Origin: Chelonoidis abingdonii
Lineage: Eukaryota; Chordata; Testudines; Testudinidae
Direction: 5' to 3'
Assembly (NCBI RefSeq): GCF_003597395.2
Contig: NC_133773.1
Coordinates: 127,152,913-127,216,912, forward strand
DNA: 64,000 nucleotides
How positions within the stretch are numbered: the first letter of the stretch is position 1; the number at the start of each line of letters is the position of its first letter. The notes under the pieces are model-generated. The model was not told where the DNA came from. It made no database searches and worked only from the letters and a program-made list of their open reading frames with translations. Shown piece after piece: positions 34,479 to 46,735 of the stretch. The position numbers and the translations under genes are program-made.

Positions 34479-34640
34479 GGCCAGATTTTCTAGAGTTCAA
34501 CTTCCATTTAGGCACTTAAATAATGGCCAGACTCTCAAGACTTCTAACTTCTGCACCCAGTGATCTGAGCTCTTTTGAAAAGCTGCCCACTTAATTTGGT
34601 GCCTAAATGGGTACTGCGTACAACTGAAAAAATGGCCCCA
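34479..34640. repeat. MITE of the GGCCAGATTTTC family
   Basis: Left end GGCCAGATTTTCTAGAGTTC; interior TTTAGGCACTTAAATAATGG, GGTGCCTAAATGGGTAC and GCACCCAGTGATCTGAGC; right part AACTGAAAAAATGGCC. The arms are self-complementary through the TTTAGGCAC/GTGCCTAAA blocks. Confidence 0.65.
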
Positions 34641-35454
34641 ATGGTGGTTGTTGAAGTCTTTCTTTTTTTTAAGACATCTGGCTCTGTTTCATGGAGATCA
34701 TACTTAATACCTGGACTGGCATGTAGAAAAATGCCAGAAGAATGAGGGCCTCCTGTGTTTGTTTGTTTGGTTTTAAAGGGATCTTTTTGTCCATGCACAA
34801 ATGCTTATATGGTCCCTCCAAGTGCTAACACCTGAATGTGCTGGTGAAAGAATTTACTGAGATTTGGGCAAGTGGATTTTGTGTATGTCAATTTAATCCA
34901 TGCACAGCGAGGTGAGAAACTATCCCCATCCTTGGAAAACATAGTCATTTGTGAGACCTCATAGCTTCTGAATACTGTAAATTGTTCAAAAGGGTATTTT
35001 TGTCTGTTTCCTTGAATGAGGCACTCCCACAGTCTTTCTGACACAGTTACAGGGTGCGCAGCTAATGTGTTTAGAAGCTTTGTTACAATCATTCTATGTT
35101 GTCTCTTTCACAGTGGGTAGGTAGGTGACCCTTCAATTCACCTAAATTTGCATGGTATTTTTAATTACTGTCTCAAAATAAGATAAAGGGTATGTGTAAT
35201 TAGAAACGTAATCTCTTTGGAAGGGAGATCGAAGTCTATTATGGATTGAAGTATCAAACCAATTTGCAGTAATGCTGAAATACCATTGTTTAATTGGCCA
35301 TGTACTGTGCATGTTTTTTAATATTTATACTAAAGGTGTCAGCTTGCGTATCAGTACTTGAATTATATTGTTGGGAATAGGACTCCAGTCTTGGTTAACT
35401 ATTACTGAACTTAGAGGTCTGTGTGAACTGAGTTGGTGCATGTAGATCTTTTGC
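34641..35454. other. Unassigned stretch
   Basis: No gene recognised. Confidence 0.4.
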
Positions 35455-35455
35455 T

Positions 35456-35500
<45 letters not shown>
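35455..35500. repeat. (GT)n(GA)n microsatellite
   Basis: GT units switch to about sixteen GA units and end in a G-rich tract. Confidence 0.95.
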
Positions 35501-35790
35501 AGGGGGGTGCCAGACTCTCAGCTCTGGATAATGAAATCTTCTTATCCACAATACAGATATAACAGGAAGAAACAATGAAAGCTTCCGCATGCTGTTCCAT
35601 GATCTAGCACAGACCTGAAGGGACTACCGAGGTCTGAGAATTAGTTCTGTCCCCACGCTAATGGTGGCAATCGGACTCGTAGAGCAAGACTCTTTCCTGG
35701 CTCTTCACAGATGCACAAGGTGGGAAGAAGGCACCAGGAGCTTCTTGAGTACCCATTGCAGGGACTGGGGACAATGAAGCCCTTGCATGC

Positions 35791-36188
35791 TGTCACAGAG
35801 TGTGGGGGAGTCTGGCCCTGCACCCCTCTTCCTGGGACCCACAGTGACTCTTGGCCAGCCAGTAAAATGGAAGGTTTATTGGACAACAGGAATGCAGGTT
35901 ACAGCAGAGCCTGTAGGCACAGTCAGGACCCCTCAATCGAGTTCTTCTGGGCTTTCAGGGTGCTTGGATCCCAGCTTAGGATACCCTGAATTCTGCTCCA
36001 AAGCCCCAAACCCAAACTGAAAACTACTTCCCTCCTGCTGGCCCCTTCCTTTGTCTTCCTTCCCCGGCAAAGGTGTTGCCCTTTCCCCTCCCTTACCTAG
36101 CTCAGGTTACAGGCTCCAGTATAGTCCATCCCCTAAAGTCCTCCCCTGCTCTCCCATTCCCCACACAGACAGCCCCTACTCCATCACA
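35791..36188 (-). mobile_element. 398-bp solo LTR, antisense, with 5-bp duplication
   Basis: Starts TGTCACAGAGTGTGGGGGAG and ends CTCCATCACA, so TGT...ACA ends are present. The 5-mer CATGC flanks it on both sides (35786-35790 and 36189-36193). The minus strand has an AATAAA polyadenylation signal at 35875-35880. No internal sequence remains, so this is a recombined solo LTR. Confidence 0.8.
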
Positions 36189-36239
36189 CATGCCATGGAG
36201 GGAAGGGCCAAATTGCTGCAGAAGAATGAATGAAATAGC

Positions 36240-36373
36240 AGTGGTAGAGCTGCCGCTGAAGTGTCACCAATTGCAGCTTTTTTTTTCTTCTTTTTTTTCC
36301 CCCTCTGCCGCTTTCTGCGCCCCTTGACTTTGTGCACCTGAGGCAAGTGCCTCACCCTTGTTACGGCTCTGAG
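36240..36373 (-). repeat. Probable MITE fragment ending GCCGTAACAAGGG on the minus strand
   Basis: The minus strand reads CAGAGCCGTAACAAGGGTGA, then GGCACTTGCCTCAGGTGCAC. I associate this with a turtle hAT MITE. A T-rich tract at 36278-36300 lies in its interior. Confidence 0.5.
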
Positions 36374-36382
36374 ATACTCACT

Positions 36383-36632
36383 CTTAGGGCAGCACTACAC
36401 TGAAAAGTTACATCAGCATAGCTACATCCCTAAGGGGTGTGACCAATTGACCCAATGCTTGGTGTGGACAGATCTAGGACAATGAAAGAATTCTTCCATC
36501 AACCCAGTTGCCACCTCTCAGGAAGGTGGATTAACTACTTTCTGTTACTGTAGTAAGTGTTTACACTTAAAATGCTTCATCTGCAGTGCAGCAGTTGTGC
36601 TGCTGTAGCATTGTAAGTGTAGCACAACCTTA
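36383..36632. mobile_element. MITE of the GGGCAGCACTACACT family
   Basis: Left TTAGGGCAGCACTACACTGA and right GTAAGTGTAGCACAACCTTA are inverted. The interior carries TACATCAGCATAGCTACATC, TTGGTGTGGACAGATCTAGG and GGAAGGTGGATTAACTAC, the same organisation as the element at 14474. Confidence 0.75.
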
Positions 36633-36698
36633 CTTAAGATATTTACTTACTCAAGGTTCAGGACAACTTGCACTGAGTGCTGGTTCCTTAAGTGCAGG

Positions 36699-37237
36699 CA
36701 GGGCCGACCCTACCCATACACAAAGTATGCAGCTGCATAGGGCACCAGGAAATGTGAGGGACCAAATTTCCTGGTGCCCTATGCAGCTGTGTGCTGCTCC
36801 AGCCCCTGCTCCACCTCTTCCACATGGCCCCTGTACCTGCTCAGCCCTGCCCTCATTCCACCCCTTCCCCAAAGCCCCAGCCCTTCCTCTTCCTGCCCCT
36901 GCTTTGCCCTAGCCCTGTCCCCACTCCAGCCAGCCCTTCCCCTGAGGACTGCAGCAGGGGTTGGGCTCCCTGCACTGATCGGTGGCAGTAAGTAGAGTGA
37001 ACCGGCCCCATCCTGCTCTGCTCCCCTGGCTCCCAGCCATGCCTCTGGCGAGTACTGGGGGGTGGTTCCTGCCTCTCCCCAAGCCTGGGAGCCAGGGGAG
37101 CAGAAGAGGCTGGGGCTGGGTCACTCCACTTCCCACAGGAAGTGGTCAGCTCCAAACCCCCGTAGAGGCCTGGGGCCCCACACAGCCTCCCAGTGGGGGG
37201 GCTGCGTAGGGCACCAAAATGGCTAGGGATGTCCCTG
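36699..37237. mobile_element. 539-bp GC-rich hAT-type MITE
   Basis: Left CAGGGCCGACCCTACCC and right GGCTAGGGATGTCCCTG (complement CAGGGACATCCCTAGCC) are inverted. Flanking 8-mers AGTGCAGG (36691-36698) and GGTGCAGG (37238-37245) agree at 7 of 8. Inside, GCAGCTGCATAGGGCACCAGG and its complement at about 36764-36790 form a further hairpin. No transposase. Confidence 0.85.
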
Positions 37238-37475
37238 GGTGCAGGCTGAATTATTGCATGCTAAAAGGTTTCTGGAAGGTGCCCTTATCTCTAGGAAGTG
37301 TTGCCCTCCAAAACTAGTGCACTCTGGCATTCTCTTTAGCTTTCACTATCCAAGAGAGGAAAGGATCCATTTCATATGTAGGGGGCTTGGAATTGTTGAA
37401 TGCCTTGAGCACCTTTTATAGCTATAATCCTCTAAACCCAACTAGGCCTCTTTGCTTCTGCTTCTATATTGATTC

Positions 37476-37638
37476 TGTTTGGGCTGGTGGTGGGATTTGA
37501 ACCTGTAGCATTGAAAATATGTCCACTGGTTTAGCTCAAGGAGTAGCTTCATTAGCTAATAACTGTAGTACACTCATATCAATTATGTGAACCAACTAGA
37601 GAGGGGAAAGCCCTCCCATTTTCCAAGTGTGGGTTACA
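37476..37638 (-). mobile_element. Second TGTAACCCACAC element, antisense
   Basis: On the minus strand it starts TGTAACCCACACTTGG and ends AGCCCAAACA. It has a strong B box (GGTTCAAATCCC) at the same relative place as in the 16684 element. Flanking 4-mers are ATTC and CTTC, a degenerate duplication. Divergence from the other copy is high. Confidence 0.6.
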
Positions 37639-37849
37639 CTTCCAGAAGGGTGGAGAGACTTCCTCAGATTAGCTTGGTCTCTTCTGCAAGAGAAGACAAA
37701 AGCTCTTTTCTGCGAGTGGCGTTAATTTGCACTGGAGTGTTTTGAAGCAGTGACTGTAGAATGCTTTTCAGAAGGACCGATGGGCTGGTAGTATAGTAAA
37801 TGACAACATGCGGGAGAGGAGACTGGCAGGATAAAAACATTTTTATATA

Positions 37850-38270
37850 GCTGAGTCTCATGAGTCATTATCCTGGCACTGAAGTCGGTGTTGAGGTCTC
37901 ATTATTTTGGCGATTTCTCTCTCTCTTGCAGCCCACAGGGACCACATTTCATTTAATGTTGAGTAAAAAGTCAAACAATGAGGCCGTCTGTTTTTTGCGA
38001 ATCTGTAACACAAACATAGATTTTTGCAAAGATGAATGTGGTCTCGCATACCGCAGGTTTTTGTTAGCACCTGAAGCGGTCTCTGGTTACAGCAGGTCAC
38101 GTGATGAGATGCAACAAGACATAATCCCAAATTAAGTAACATGAGGAAAGGGTTATTTTTTCTGTTACGTGAGGAAGCTGGCAGAGTGCTCATGCGTTCT
38201 GAATATCCGACAACAACCCGCTGGCGCTGATGTGACAGATCCATGTTAAAGAATGTCTTTATTCCAGCCC
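37850..38270. promoter_or_regulatory. Candidate conserved non-coding element with retained CpGs
   Basis: In a CpG-poor neighbourhood this 420-bp block keeps about a dozen CpGs (GCGATT, GCGAAT, CTCGCATACCGCAGG, GAAGCGGTC, CACGTGATG, TTACGTGAGG, ATCCGAC, CCGCTGGCGCTGATG). It has an AP-1-like TGAGTCAT at 37861, a CACGTG at 38098, and no repeat signature. This suggests constraint, for example a distal enhancer. A polypyrimidine-AG at 37919-37930 could suggest an exon, but the downstream frame resembles no protein I know. Confidence 0.35.
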
Positions 38271-38587
38271 AGCTGAAAAAATAGTTTTTGGTTTACAGCC
38301 CAAGTTTAATAATTCTCATTTATTTCTCTGTCCTCGTTAACAAAAACAAGTCACACTCTACAGTCAATGTAATATCTTTATAATAAACACATGCTTTCAA
38401 TTAAGTGTATTAAAATAATGTCATTATTAATTATGGGAGGAGTAAGGAATGTAGAGGGTGACCCTCAGATATGAAGGATTTTATCCAGTCCAGAGAGATT
38501 CCATATCTTTTCAATGGGGCAATTCTGTTAGAGCAGGAAGCATCTTCAAACCAGTGGATTTTTTTTTAAAGATGCTCAGCATTGCTG

Positions 38588-38620
38588 GACATATATGATG
38601 CACGCTACATCATATATGTA
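38588..38620. repeat. Short perfect hairpin
   Basis: ACATATATGATG and CATCATATATGT are 12-bp complementary arms around a 7-nt loop, followed by a looser TGTATGCATTTGATGTATGA echo. Confidence 0.85.
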
Positions 38621-38654
38621 TGCATTTGATGTATGATATGTAGAGGAGGTGGGT

Positions 38655-38840
38655 AAAACGGTAGCCTGAAATTTGAGATCCGGTTTCAATTCTTTACGCC
38701 ACCATCTACCTCCTATGAGACCTGGGGCATGAGCCTCAGTTCCCCATCTGTAAAATGGGGATAAAAAAACTTCTCTACTCCCAGGGGGATTGGAGGCTTC
38801 CAGATACTATGGTAATGGTAGCTATATAAAGACTTACGAT
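38655..38840 (+). repeat. MIR-type SINE
   Basis: CTCCTATGAGACCTGGGGCA, then GCCTCAGTTCCCCATCTG and TAAAATGGGGATAAAAAAAC, are the standard MIR core. The 3' half includes GGTAATGGTAGCTATATAAAG. Confidence 0.8.
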
Positions 38841-39544
38841 AGACAAACCAATTCTTGAGCACCTCTTTGATAAAATGGTGTCTCTGAGGTGAGTCTAAGT
38901 CATTTGATAGGCTGGAGTTTTGTTGTGTTTTTTTTTTCCACTTGGGGTGGCAGAAAACATGGAGCCGGCCCTGCCGACTGTTTCCTGGAGTGCCCAGGCA
39001 AAGTATTGAAGACAAGGGTTACATATTAAAATAAATTATAACACACATTCTAGAACCTAGACTTATTTAACTAGATACCTTACTGTCATATAGAGCAGAG
39101 CTCACCCAAAAGCTTCCAGCATCTTTACAGCCAGAGTTGGCTGTGAACTTCCAGTCATGAGACAAGACATGCTGTCAGTTTGCCTGTTAGGTGAAAAAAT
39201 GCAGGAGGTTGTATCCCTGCATCCCCAGTTATACACCCACAATCCATTATCCTTATTCATAAATAAGGTGCCCCCTGCCTGTGGGTTTTTTTCCTGTATA
39301 CTTCTTTCTTGGTAATTTCACAATCTCAAGATTAGCATTTGGCTCAGTCTGCAATCAGCATACAATACACAATACCCACAGGACCAGACAGAGAGAGAGA
39401 TTAGCATCTATTACTCCTACCTGGGAACCTGTCTTAACTCCCAGACTTTAAGTGCATAATTTTCCATATAGATCAGTAGTTTTTCTATTGGGAGGCCACA
39501 GAGTATGTCTAATGGGTCTGCCAAAGGTGGTTGTTAGCGTACAA

Positions 39545-39667
39545 CGGTGGTTTTCAACCTATGGTCCATGGACCCCTAGAGGTCTGCAGACTATGTCTAA
39601 AGATTTACAAAGGGTCCGCACTACCATTTTTAGGGGTCTGCAAATAAAAAATGTTGAAAACCACTGG
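39545..39667. mobile_element. hAT-like MITE (GGTGGTTTTCAAC ends)
   Basis: Left CGGTGGTTTTCAACCTATGG and right GTTGAAAACCACTGG are inverted. The interior has GGACCCCTAGAGGTCTGCAG and GGGTCCGCACTACC. Length about 123 bp; no clean duplication is seen. Confidence 0.8.
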
Positions 39668-41008
39668 TATAGAGACATAACTCTTGAAATACTATCTGTA
39701 TATACATTTTTCAATGACTGATGACCAATGGGCTACTAACTTTTGGTAGAGACCTCAGATGCTATCATTTGGTGAACTAATATGTATATACCTGATTCAA
39801 GGGAATCCCTAGGCACCCCTTGTGCCCTCTGCCAGCTAGCATCAAGAGGTGCCTGGGTCAGAACCTCACATTAAGATCAAGAGTAGAATATTGCCAATAT
39901 GCAGTTGTTAAATTACAGGTTGTTGTCATTATTTAAGTGCCTTTTTGCCATGTTCAGTATCACTGAGTGGTGGAATATGCCCACACTTAGGACCAGAACT
40001 AGATTAAGGCAAACTTTGGTACCGCAATTGCCTAAATGTGTGTAAAACTTACTTGGTGAAATCATACACACAGGCCACACTACAAGAACGGACACTGGGC
40101 TGTTACTCCTGCCTAGCACTCAATTAGCACTTGAATTAACAAGCCAGTTTAACTGCTTTTAATCAAAGAACTCTATAGCCTTGAAGCTGCTTTCCTATTT
40201 TTGCAAATAGGGAAGCAGATTCTTTCAGTCCCACTCTGTGTTATCAGTGTCAAGACGGCAGCTTCCTATTTGACAATTCATTTGTATTGTATTTAATACA
40301 CTTAATTATTTAATTTAATTTGCAATTAGATGTAGTGAACAGACTGCAATTTATATTCCAAATATTCTCCTTTAACTTGCTCAGATGATGACAATTAGAG
40401 ATGTAAAGATACTGCAAATGAGTATTCATGAGCATTTGTTCAAATAGAAACCACAGATCCACGTTGATACAAATAAGTGATCATGACTGCTGTTTTGTCA
40501 ATATTTTTGTCAACAAAAGCTTGTTCCCAAGAAGGCTTTTCAAGAAGGGAAAGTGCTGCAAATATATGTGAAACTATGTAATCACACAGGAAAACCCATG
40601 CAAATATATTTGTGCCTGAAATGTCAGGTGGTCATTTGTGACTGGTCTGAGAGAAATGCAGTCAGGAAGTAGAAATAATATCAGGTGATTTAGCTGACAA
40701 CCACTCAAGATCAATAGTATATTACAAATAGAAAACACATGACCAAAAGTTACACCAAGTAGTTCACAACCAGCCATAGACTGAAATATATTCTTAAGAA
40801 ACAATTAATTGCATGATTTCAAAAAATGAATAAAAACCAAACTCTGTGGGTAATTCACAATCCTGAACTTGGGCTCAATTCAGTTCTGGTGAACAGGCTG
40901 ACAGCCTGAATTCCTGAATGGGAAGAGGAGTGAGAGTGTAATCAGATTGCTGTGGGTCTCAGTTTGAAATAATCTTCTTTGGTTGGTTCAAAATGATTCT
41001 TATTCCAC
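39668..41008. other. Unassigned stretch
   Basis: About 1.3 kb of AT-rich sequence, no gene recognised. Confidence 0.4.
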
Positions 41009-41951
41009 TGTCATAAATAGATAGCTAAGGGTTAATGTTTCTTTTACCTGTAAAGGGTTAACAAAGGGAACCAAACACCTGACCAGAGGACCAATCAGGA
41101 AACCGGATTTTTCAAAGTGAGGGAGGGAACTTCAAGGGTGTTCTGTTTTTTGTTCATGTCGTTTGTTTTCTCATCGGCTATGAGAGAGAAGATGGTTATT
41201 CATTTCTATCTACCAAGCTTCTTTCAACCCTCTGTTTACAAGGTGTAAGTACAAAAGGAAAGCAATAGGTTTATATTTGTTTTGTATTTAACATGTGTGA
41301 TAATCTTGACTGGAGTTTTAAATTGGATATCTTTTGAATAGACTGTTTTATATCCATTATTCTTATAGCAAATAGCCCTGTATGATCTCTCTGGAATGCA
41401 GCGTTTACTATCTTATGTATAATTTCCGTTCTTTTTTATATAAAGTTTTCTTTTTTAAGAACTTGTTTGAGTTTTTCTCTGGGGAGGGGATCTCTCTTGT
41501 GTTAAGAGCTACGGAGAGAAGCTCGGCAGCACCAGGGAGTTGGTGGGGGGAACAGAGAGATAGGATCACCTCTGTTTCCTTGTGCTTGAGGTTTGTCTCT
41601 TTGATGAATAAGGAGACATGCTTTTTGGTATTTGTGGATGTAAGAAGGGTAAAAGCGGCCCCATCTAGTACCGGATTGCATCAGCTCTCTCGGTATAGCA
41701 GAGAGGAAGTCTGGGTGAAAGAGGAGGGGGAGGAGTGGAGGATTTCCTTGCCGGTAGACTCAGAGCTTCTGGGTCTTGGGGGTCCCCCCAGGGAAAGGAT
41801 TTGGGGAGCCCGGAGAGTTTGATCAGGTATCATGAAATCCTGATTGGTGGCAGCGAGATCAGATCCAAGCTGGTAACTGAGCTTGGAGGTTTCATGCTAG
41901 CTTCTCAGTTTATGAACGCTAAGGTTCTAATCTGAGTAGGAAGCTACAACA
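41009..41951 (+). mobile_element. Solo LTR-like element, about 0.94 kb
   Basis: Begins TGTCATAAATAGATAGCTAA, then GGGTTAATGTTTCTTTTACC and CTGACCAGAGGACCAATCAGG (a CCAAT box). The right end is less sure (near GAAGCTACAACA). It matches in outline an LTR I recall from turtles, with a late TATATAAAG block at 41439 and G-rich GGTGGGGGGAACAGAG sequence. No internal genes and no clear target duplication. Confidence 0.6.
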
Positions 41952-43776
41952 ATGTGGAATGGCCCAGGGCTGGAACTCTGCTGAAAGAAATGAAAAGCAT
42001 TCATAAAATTATGTCATGTGCTGAGTGTGCCAGGCCATTATGCAATAATAGCTAAAACATTCTGTAATTAAAACAAGTAGCTAGTTATGGTGTCTGAATG
42101 TGATCAAAGCCCTTTTGTCCACCCTGACACTTGGCACATGTGAAAGATTTCTGCTTACATGGAAAATACTGTTGTGGTTTTTCTCTTGGTTTTAAGTGGC
42201 AAGAAACATACATCTCAGATTATCCCCAAACTGAAAGAAAACAGTAACGGGGAACTGAGAACCAAAATGTACACGATGTAAAACGTCTACTATTTCTGGG
42301 AGACAAAACCTCTGATTGCCCATAGGAATGACTTCTGAGTAGAGGTAGAGCTGCTGTGGTGGAATCAGGTCATTTTTCAGATGAGATAGGAATAAAGCTT
42401 CTGAAGTCATTCCCAAATGAGTATCGCTGCCTTCCTAAAATAAGAACTGCTTTTGCTTAACCAATATTTAAAAGTCAGAATTGCGACAGCCCAAGAGTCT
42501 CTCATTAAGGGTCTTTTTTATTACATGGACTGGAAAAGGCTTGTGATGTTTTTATAGAAAAAAGTTCCTTCTCATATATATAATGTATACTATCTCTTCT
42601 ATGTCCTCAGCTTACATCTTGGCTATAAAACAAAAGGGTGGAGCAATTAAACATATTCCCCTTCTGCTCCCTCCCTTCCCCAAAAATTGTCTATATATCT
42701 CTGAAGAAAATTTCATTTCCTTGGGTAAGATTCTGAGAGGATAAAGCAAAATGAATTAAAAATACAGGTGATCATTTTGGCTGCAAAATGCTTTGAACGG
42801 TGAAGAAAGTGACTTGGAGTTGGATATTATTGGGTATAGACAGCTTTTTCTTTCCATTTGCATTCTAGCCTTTTGAAGTGTGCTTTACCTACAATTACAC
42901 TTCATAGTTATTGCAACAGTACAATAGGTTAGTTTCTAGTAGAAAATAGAATCACAGTATGCACACATTTTCCCCAATATTCTTGCACCTTTGGAACCAT
43001 TATTTTCCTTTTATACCCTTTGCTATCAAAGCCTTCACTGTGGATGTAGGACATGCTTCCACTCAATTAAAAATTAGATTTCCCAAGAAAAAATGGAGCA
43101 CCATAAGCAAAAATGTTTCCAACGGTACAGAAAACATAAAGAAAAAGTTGATTAGAAAGACACATGAAAATGAATTGAAGTATAAGGAACAAGATAGAGA
43201 AAGAGTGAGGGTCTGGCAGGAGGAGACTATTGGAAGGAATCTCAACATTGAGTGTTTAGGTCCTGGAAGAGGCAAAACTGAAAATTGGTCAGTCCTGGGT
43301 AAGGTCACTTAAAGCTGATGCAATTGTTTGCATGAAAGTTCACATTCAAATGTAGCAATTGTGTATGTGGCCAGAGTATCTGTATGCAGATTCCTGATGA
43401 GTTGGGCCACAAGGCTGAATCCATTTTAAATGTAAAATGCAGTGGAACAGTGATTGAAATGACATCGGGATATTGTCAAGCCACCAATTGATGTGAGAGT
43501 TGCAAGGATTAGTCTCCTAGGTAGCAAGAAAGGTGTTGATGGTTATCTGTTTTTACACAAGAATGCAACACAGCTGATATAGAGGATCAGACCATAGTTG
43601 TTCTACCTCATCTGGTATCTGGCCTCTAGCAGTTGCTGGTATCTTGTACTTCAGGAGGAGGCCAAAACAAAACAAAACCCCTGTAATATACCAGGCCAAT
43701 TTGTGAAATGGGGAAAATCCTTCTTGATTGCTAGTTTATTACCCTGTCTAATGAGATGACTGTACCCATCTTTTAA
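41952..43776. other. Unassigned AT-rich stretch
   Basis: No exon recognised. The open frame at 42959-43312 is Lys-rich without a domain. Confidence 0.4.
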
Positions 43777-43893
43777 ATAAGAACATAAGAAGAGCCATAC
43801 TGGGTCAGACCATCTAGCCCAGTATCCAGTCTTCAAACAGTGGCCAATGCCAGGTGCCCCAGAGGAAAAGAACAGAACAGGTGATCATCAAGT
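43777..43893 (-). mobile_element. CR1 3' end, copy D, antisense
   Basis: AAGAACATAAGAAGAGCCAT, then ACTGGGTCAGACCATCTAGC and CAATGCCAGGTGCCCCAGAG, are the complement of the CR1 3' UTR end. Only about 117 bp remains, as expected from heavy 5' truncation. Confidence 0.9.
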
Positions 43894-44846
43894 GAGCCAT
43901 GTACTTTATCTTGCATCACCTAAGTCTGCGCCCAGCCCCACTCAGAGTTTTGCAAGCTGCACTTATAGATCCAGGCTTTTCTGTAAGAGTAGCTTTGTTT
44001 CTCCAACCACCTAGTTAACCGATGTCCTCCTTCTCTGTACCCTATAAAATCATAGTGTTGAGGGTGGCTCACAAGGTATCATCTTGATACACAGAGGGAA
44101 TATTTTTGTCTTGATCAGAACTATACATAGTGTGCCCAGATACTATGGTTATAAGCATCAATATAAATGTCTGTAATAAATAAAAATAATTGCAAATGTT
44201 AAACCACTTCTGAGGCCTATAACACCTCTGCCCCTCCACCCCTGTTTATATCAACCTACAGAACAGATGCGAAAGGAATCAGTAATCCTGCCACCCTTGC
44301 CCTCTTATGCCAACATTTCTATGGCACTTCTTCAACTTCTGGCAAATCATTTTCTATCCAGACAATTGTGAATATGTTTCATGTTGTCAGAGAGAGCCAG
44401 AGAGGCAAGCCAGAAATTGAGCCTGTTAAGCTAAACAGAACAAATCAGCAATTATCTGCATATAAATATAGTTTATGCTTTTCCACTTGAAACAAAATTC
44501 CTTATCAGCTCTGTCTCAGATGAAAACACGCAGGGGACACTGTGAGCACAGGAGTAGCCCTTGCCAAATGCCCTTCCTGAGAGGAACCAAGAACCTTCAT
44601 TGGCCACTGACTCCATACATGTGTTGCCCTTTGAAGGAGAATTTTTAACACATTGTGAAAAATAAGATTCCAGAAAGCACTTTTCACGGAGAACATAGAG
44701 CATGTCTCACTCAGAATATGGTCTATTTCTAGGGCAGAGACTGAGGTCATGGTACAAATACAGAGAAGTGGATGTGAGGTCATTCATAAAATGGAATAGT
44801 CTTATCTGCTAAATGTTTTTCCTGCTCCCCGCCCCCCTTTGATAGA

Positions 44847-44920
44847 TCCAGATCCTGCTTTTGCTGAAGTCAATGGGAATTTTGCCACTGACTTCAAAAG
44901 GAGCAGTATTGGGCCTTTAA
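44847..44920. repeat. Small palindromic MITE
   Basis: GATCCAGATCCTGCTTTTGC, then TGAAGTCAATGGGAATTTTG, then GACTTCAAAAGGAGCAGTAT and TGGGCC. Symmetrical about the CAATGGGA motif. Confidence 0.6.
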
Positions 44921-46369
44921 AACCATCAAATACAAATAAGGCTTTTCCTCCTCATCTCAACCCTCAAATCAAATTAGTGGCTGCAGCTTCCTTTTTTCCT
45001 TCCCTCCTTCTTCATTTCCTTATTTTTCTTTTCAAAATGTATTAGCCAAATTCATTCCCAGTGTAACGCAATTCAAGTCGATGCAGGCACATCTGGGATG
45101 GATCTGGTCTGTTTTATTAAAAGAAATTGAAAATTCCCAGTATAGCAATGCACAGTCATAGACAAATAGAAATATAGTGAATCCACCTAGCACCATAAAT
45201 GGAAGGTCTATAATTATATATTATTAAATGGCAGGTAGCACTCCAACAAACCAAATTCCTCACTCTCCTTTTAAATCGCCCCTAAGAATATTGGCTTCTC
45301 TACAAGCCCTGCTAGGGAGAGATGCCCGGCAGCATGCTTTGAAAGACCAAAAGGTAGACCATTTTACCCCAGGAGCACATTAATTACTATGAAAACAATT
45401 ATGTAACTGATCTAGAGAGAGCTTAGTGACAACCACAAGTGAAAGATAAAGATATTGCATAGCGTGGTTTGAAATTTATGCCATAGTTTGAAGGCAGCAT
45501 GATCTGGTGGACTGGACATGAGCCTGAAAAGCAGGTACTCCTCTGGGCTGCTCCTGCCCCCAGGCCACCAGGGCAGACTGTGCTTACCTTACCCAAAGTG
45601 CTCTGAGAGCTATGTATGAAAAGCATTATAAACAGCTAAGAATTGCTCCTCATACAAGTGGTCCCCTTGACTTACTTGCATGAAAGGGACCAGCAGATGC
45701 ACTCCCAGGCCTTGGCTAATCACTAAACCTTTCTGGGATGGATTCACACATGCACATGGTTTATAAGAGGCCTGGACCCCATGCAACCAAAACTCCTCAC
45801 TGGGTGGAGAGCTGGAACAGCAAGAAGACACTCCAGTGTCTCATCCAGTGAGGAATGCACACAAAAAAGCAAGTGGTCACCTAGTGCTGTGCTGAACCAG
45901 CGCTTCCCCCTTGACTGTCTCTGATGGTTGGGCTACTAAAGAGTGTTCAGCAGGATGCTGTTTGCCCTTCCCCAGGGTGAATTGCACCCAGAATGCCGTG
46001 GGCCTCATTAGCATAGCGAGCTCCTGTTGCACATCCCTGTACCAGTCAGGGAGAATCTGGCCCTCTGTCTACTGAGAACAATACTTGCACCAGTCATTTC
46101 AAAATCTATTGTGTAAACCCCATGACTGCTTATTACTGATCATTCAGGTTCATTTCCAACAGTCTGATGATGAAGAAGGAAAGTATTCTTATACTTGCTT
46201 TTGGATGAAATGAAACTCCTTTTCCCTTGACCCCTTGGGGTCATTTAAAGAGCCTTCATTTTGTTTCACACATGCAGGAGTATTAGCTATGGTGGCCTGG
46301 CAAATTTCCAGCTTGATTAATAATATTTAGCCTTCCTATATTGCCCTTACGGTTTCCATTGCATAGGCT
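44921..46369. other. Unassigned stretch
   Basis: No gene recognised in about 1.4 kb. Confidence 0.4.
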
Positions 46370-46735
46370 CATAGACTCATAGACTCATAGGTCAGAAGGG
46401 ACCAATATGATCATCTAGTCTGACCTCCTGCACAAGGCAGGCCACAAAACCCTACCCATATACATTTATAACAACCCCTAACCCATGACTGAGTTATTGA
46501 AATCTTCAAAATTGTGATTTGAAGACCTCAAGCTGCAGGGAATCCACCAGCAAGCGACCCATGCCCCACGCTGCAGAGGAAGTCGAAAAACCTCCAGGGC
46601 CTCTGCCAATCCGCCCTGGAAGAAAATTCCTTCCCGACCCCAAATATGGCGATCAGCTAAACCCTGAGCATGTGGGCAAGACTCACCAGCTAGCACCCAA
46701 GAAAGAATTCTCTGCAGTAACTCATAAAGTGCAGA
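46370..46735 (-). mobile_element. CR1 3' end, copy E, antisense
   Basis: The 3' terminal tandem (TCATAGAC three times) precedes GGTCAGAAGGGACCAATATG and ATCATCTAGTCTGACCTCC, the complement of a CR1 3' tail. GAAAATTCCTTCCCGACCCC further in is also a common CR1 3' UTR block. Confidence 0.85.

Noticed and set aside
37860..38135. Possible exon with a polypyrimidine-AG acceptor at 37919-37930
   Set aside because: The downstream frame matches no protein family I know and there is no good donor. Kept only as a possible regulatory element.
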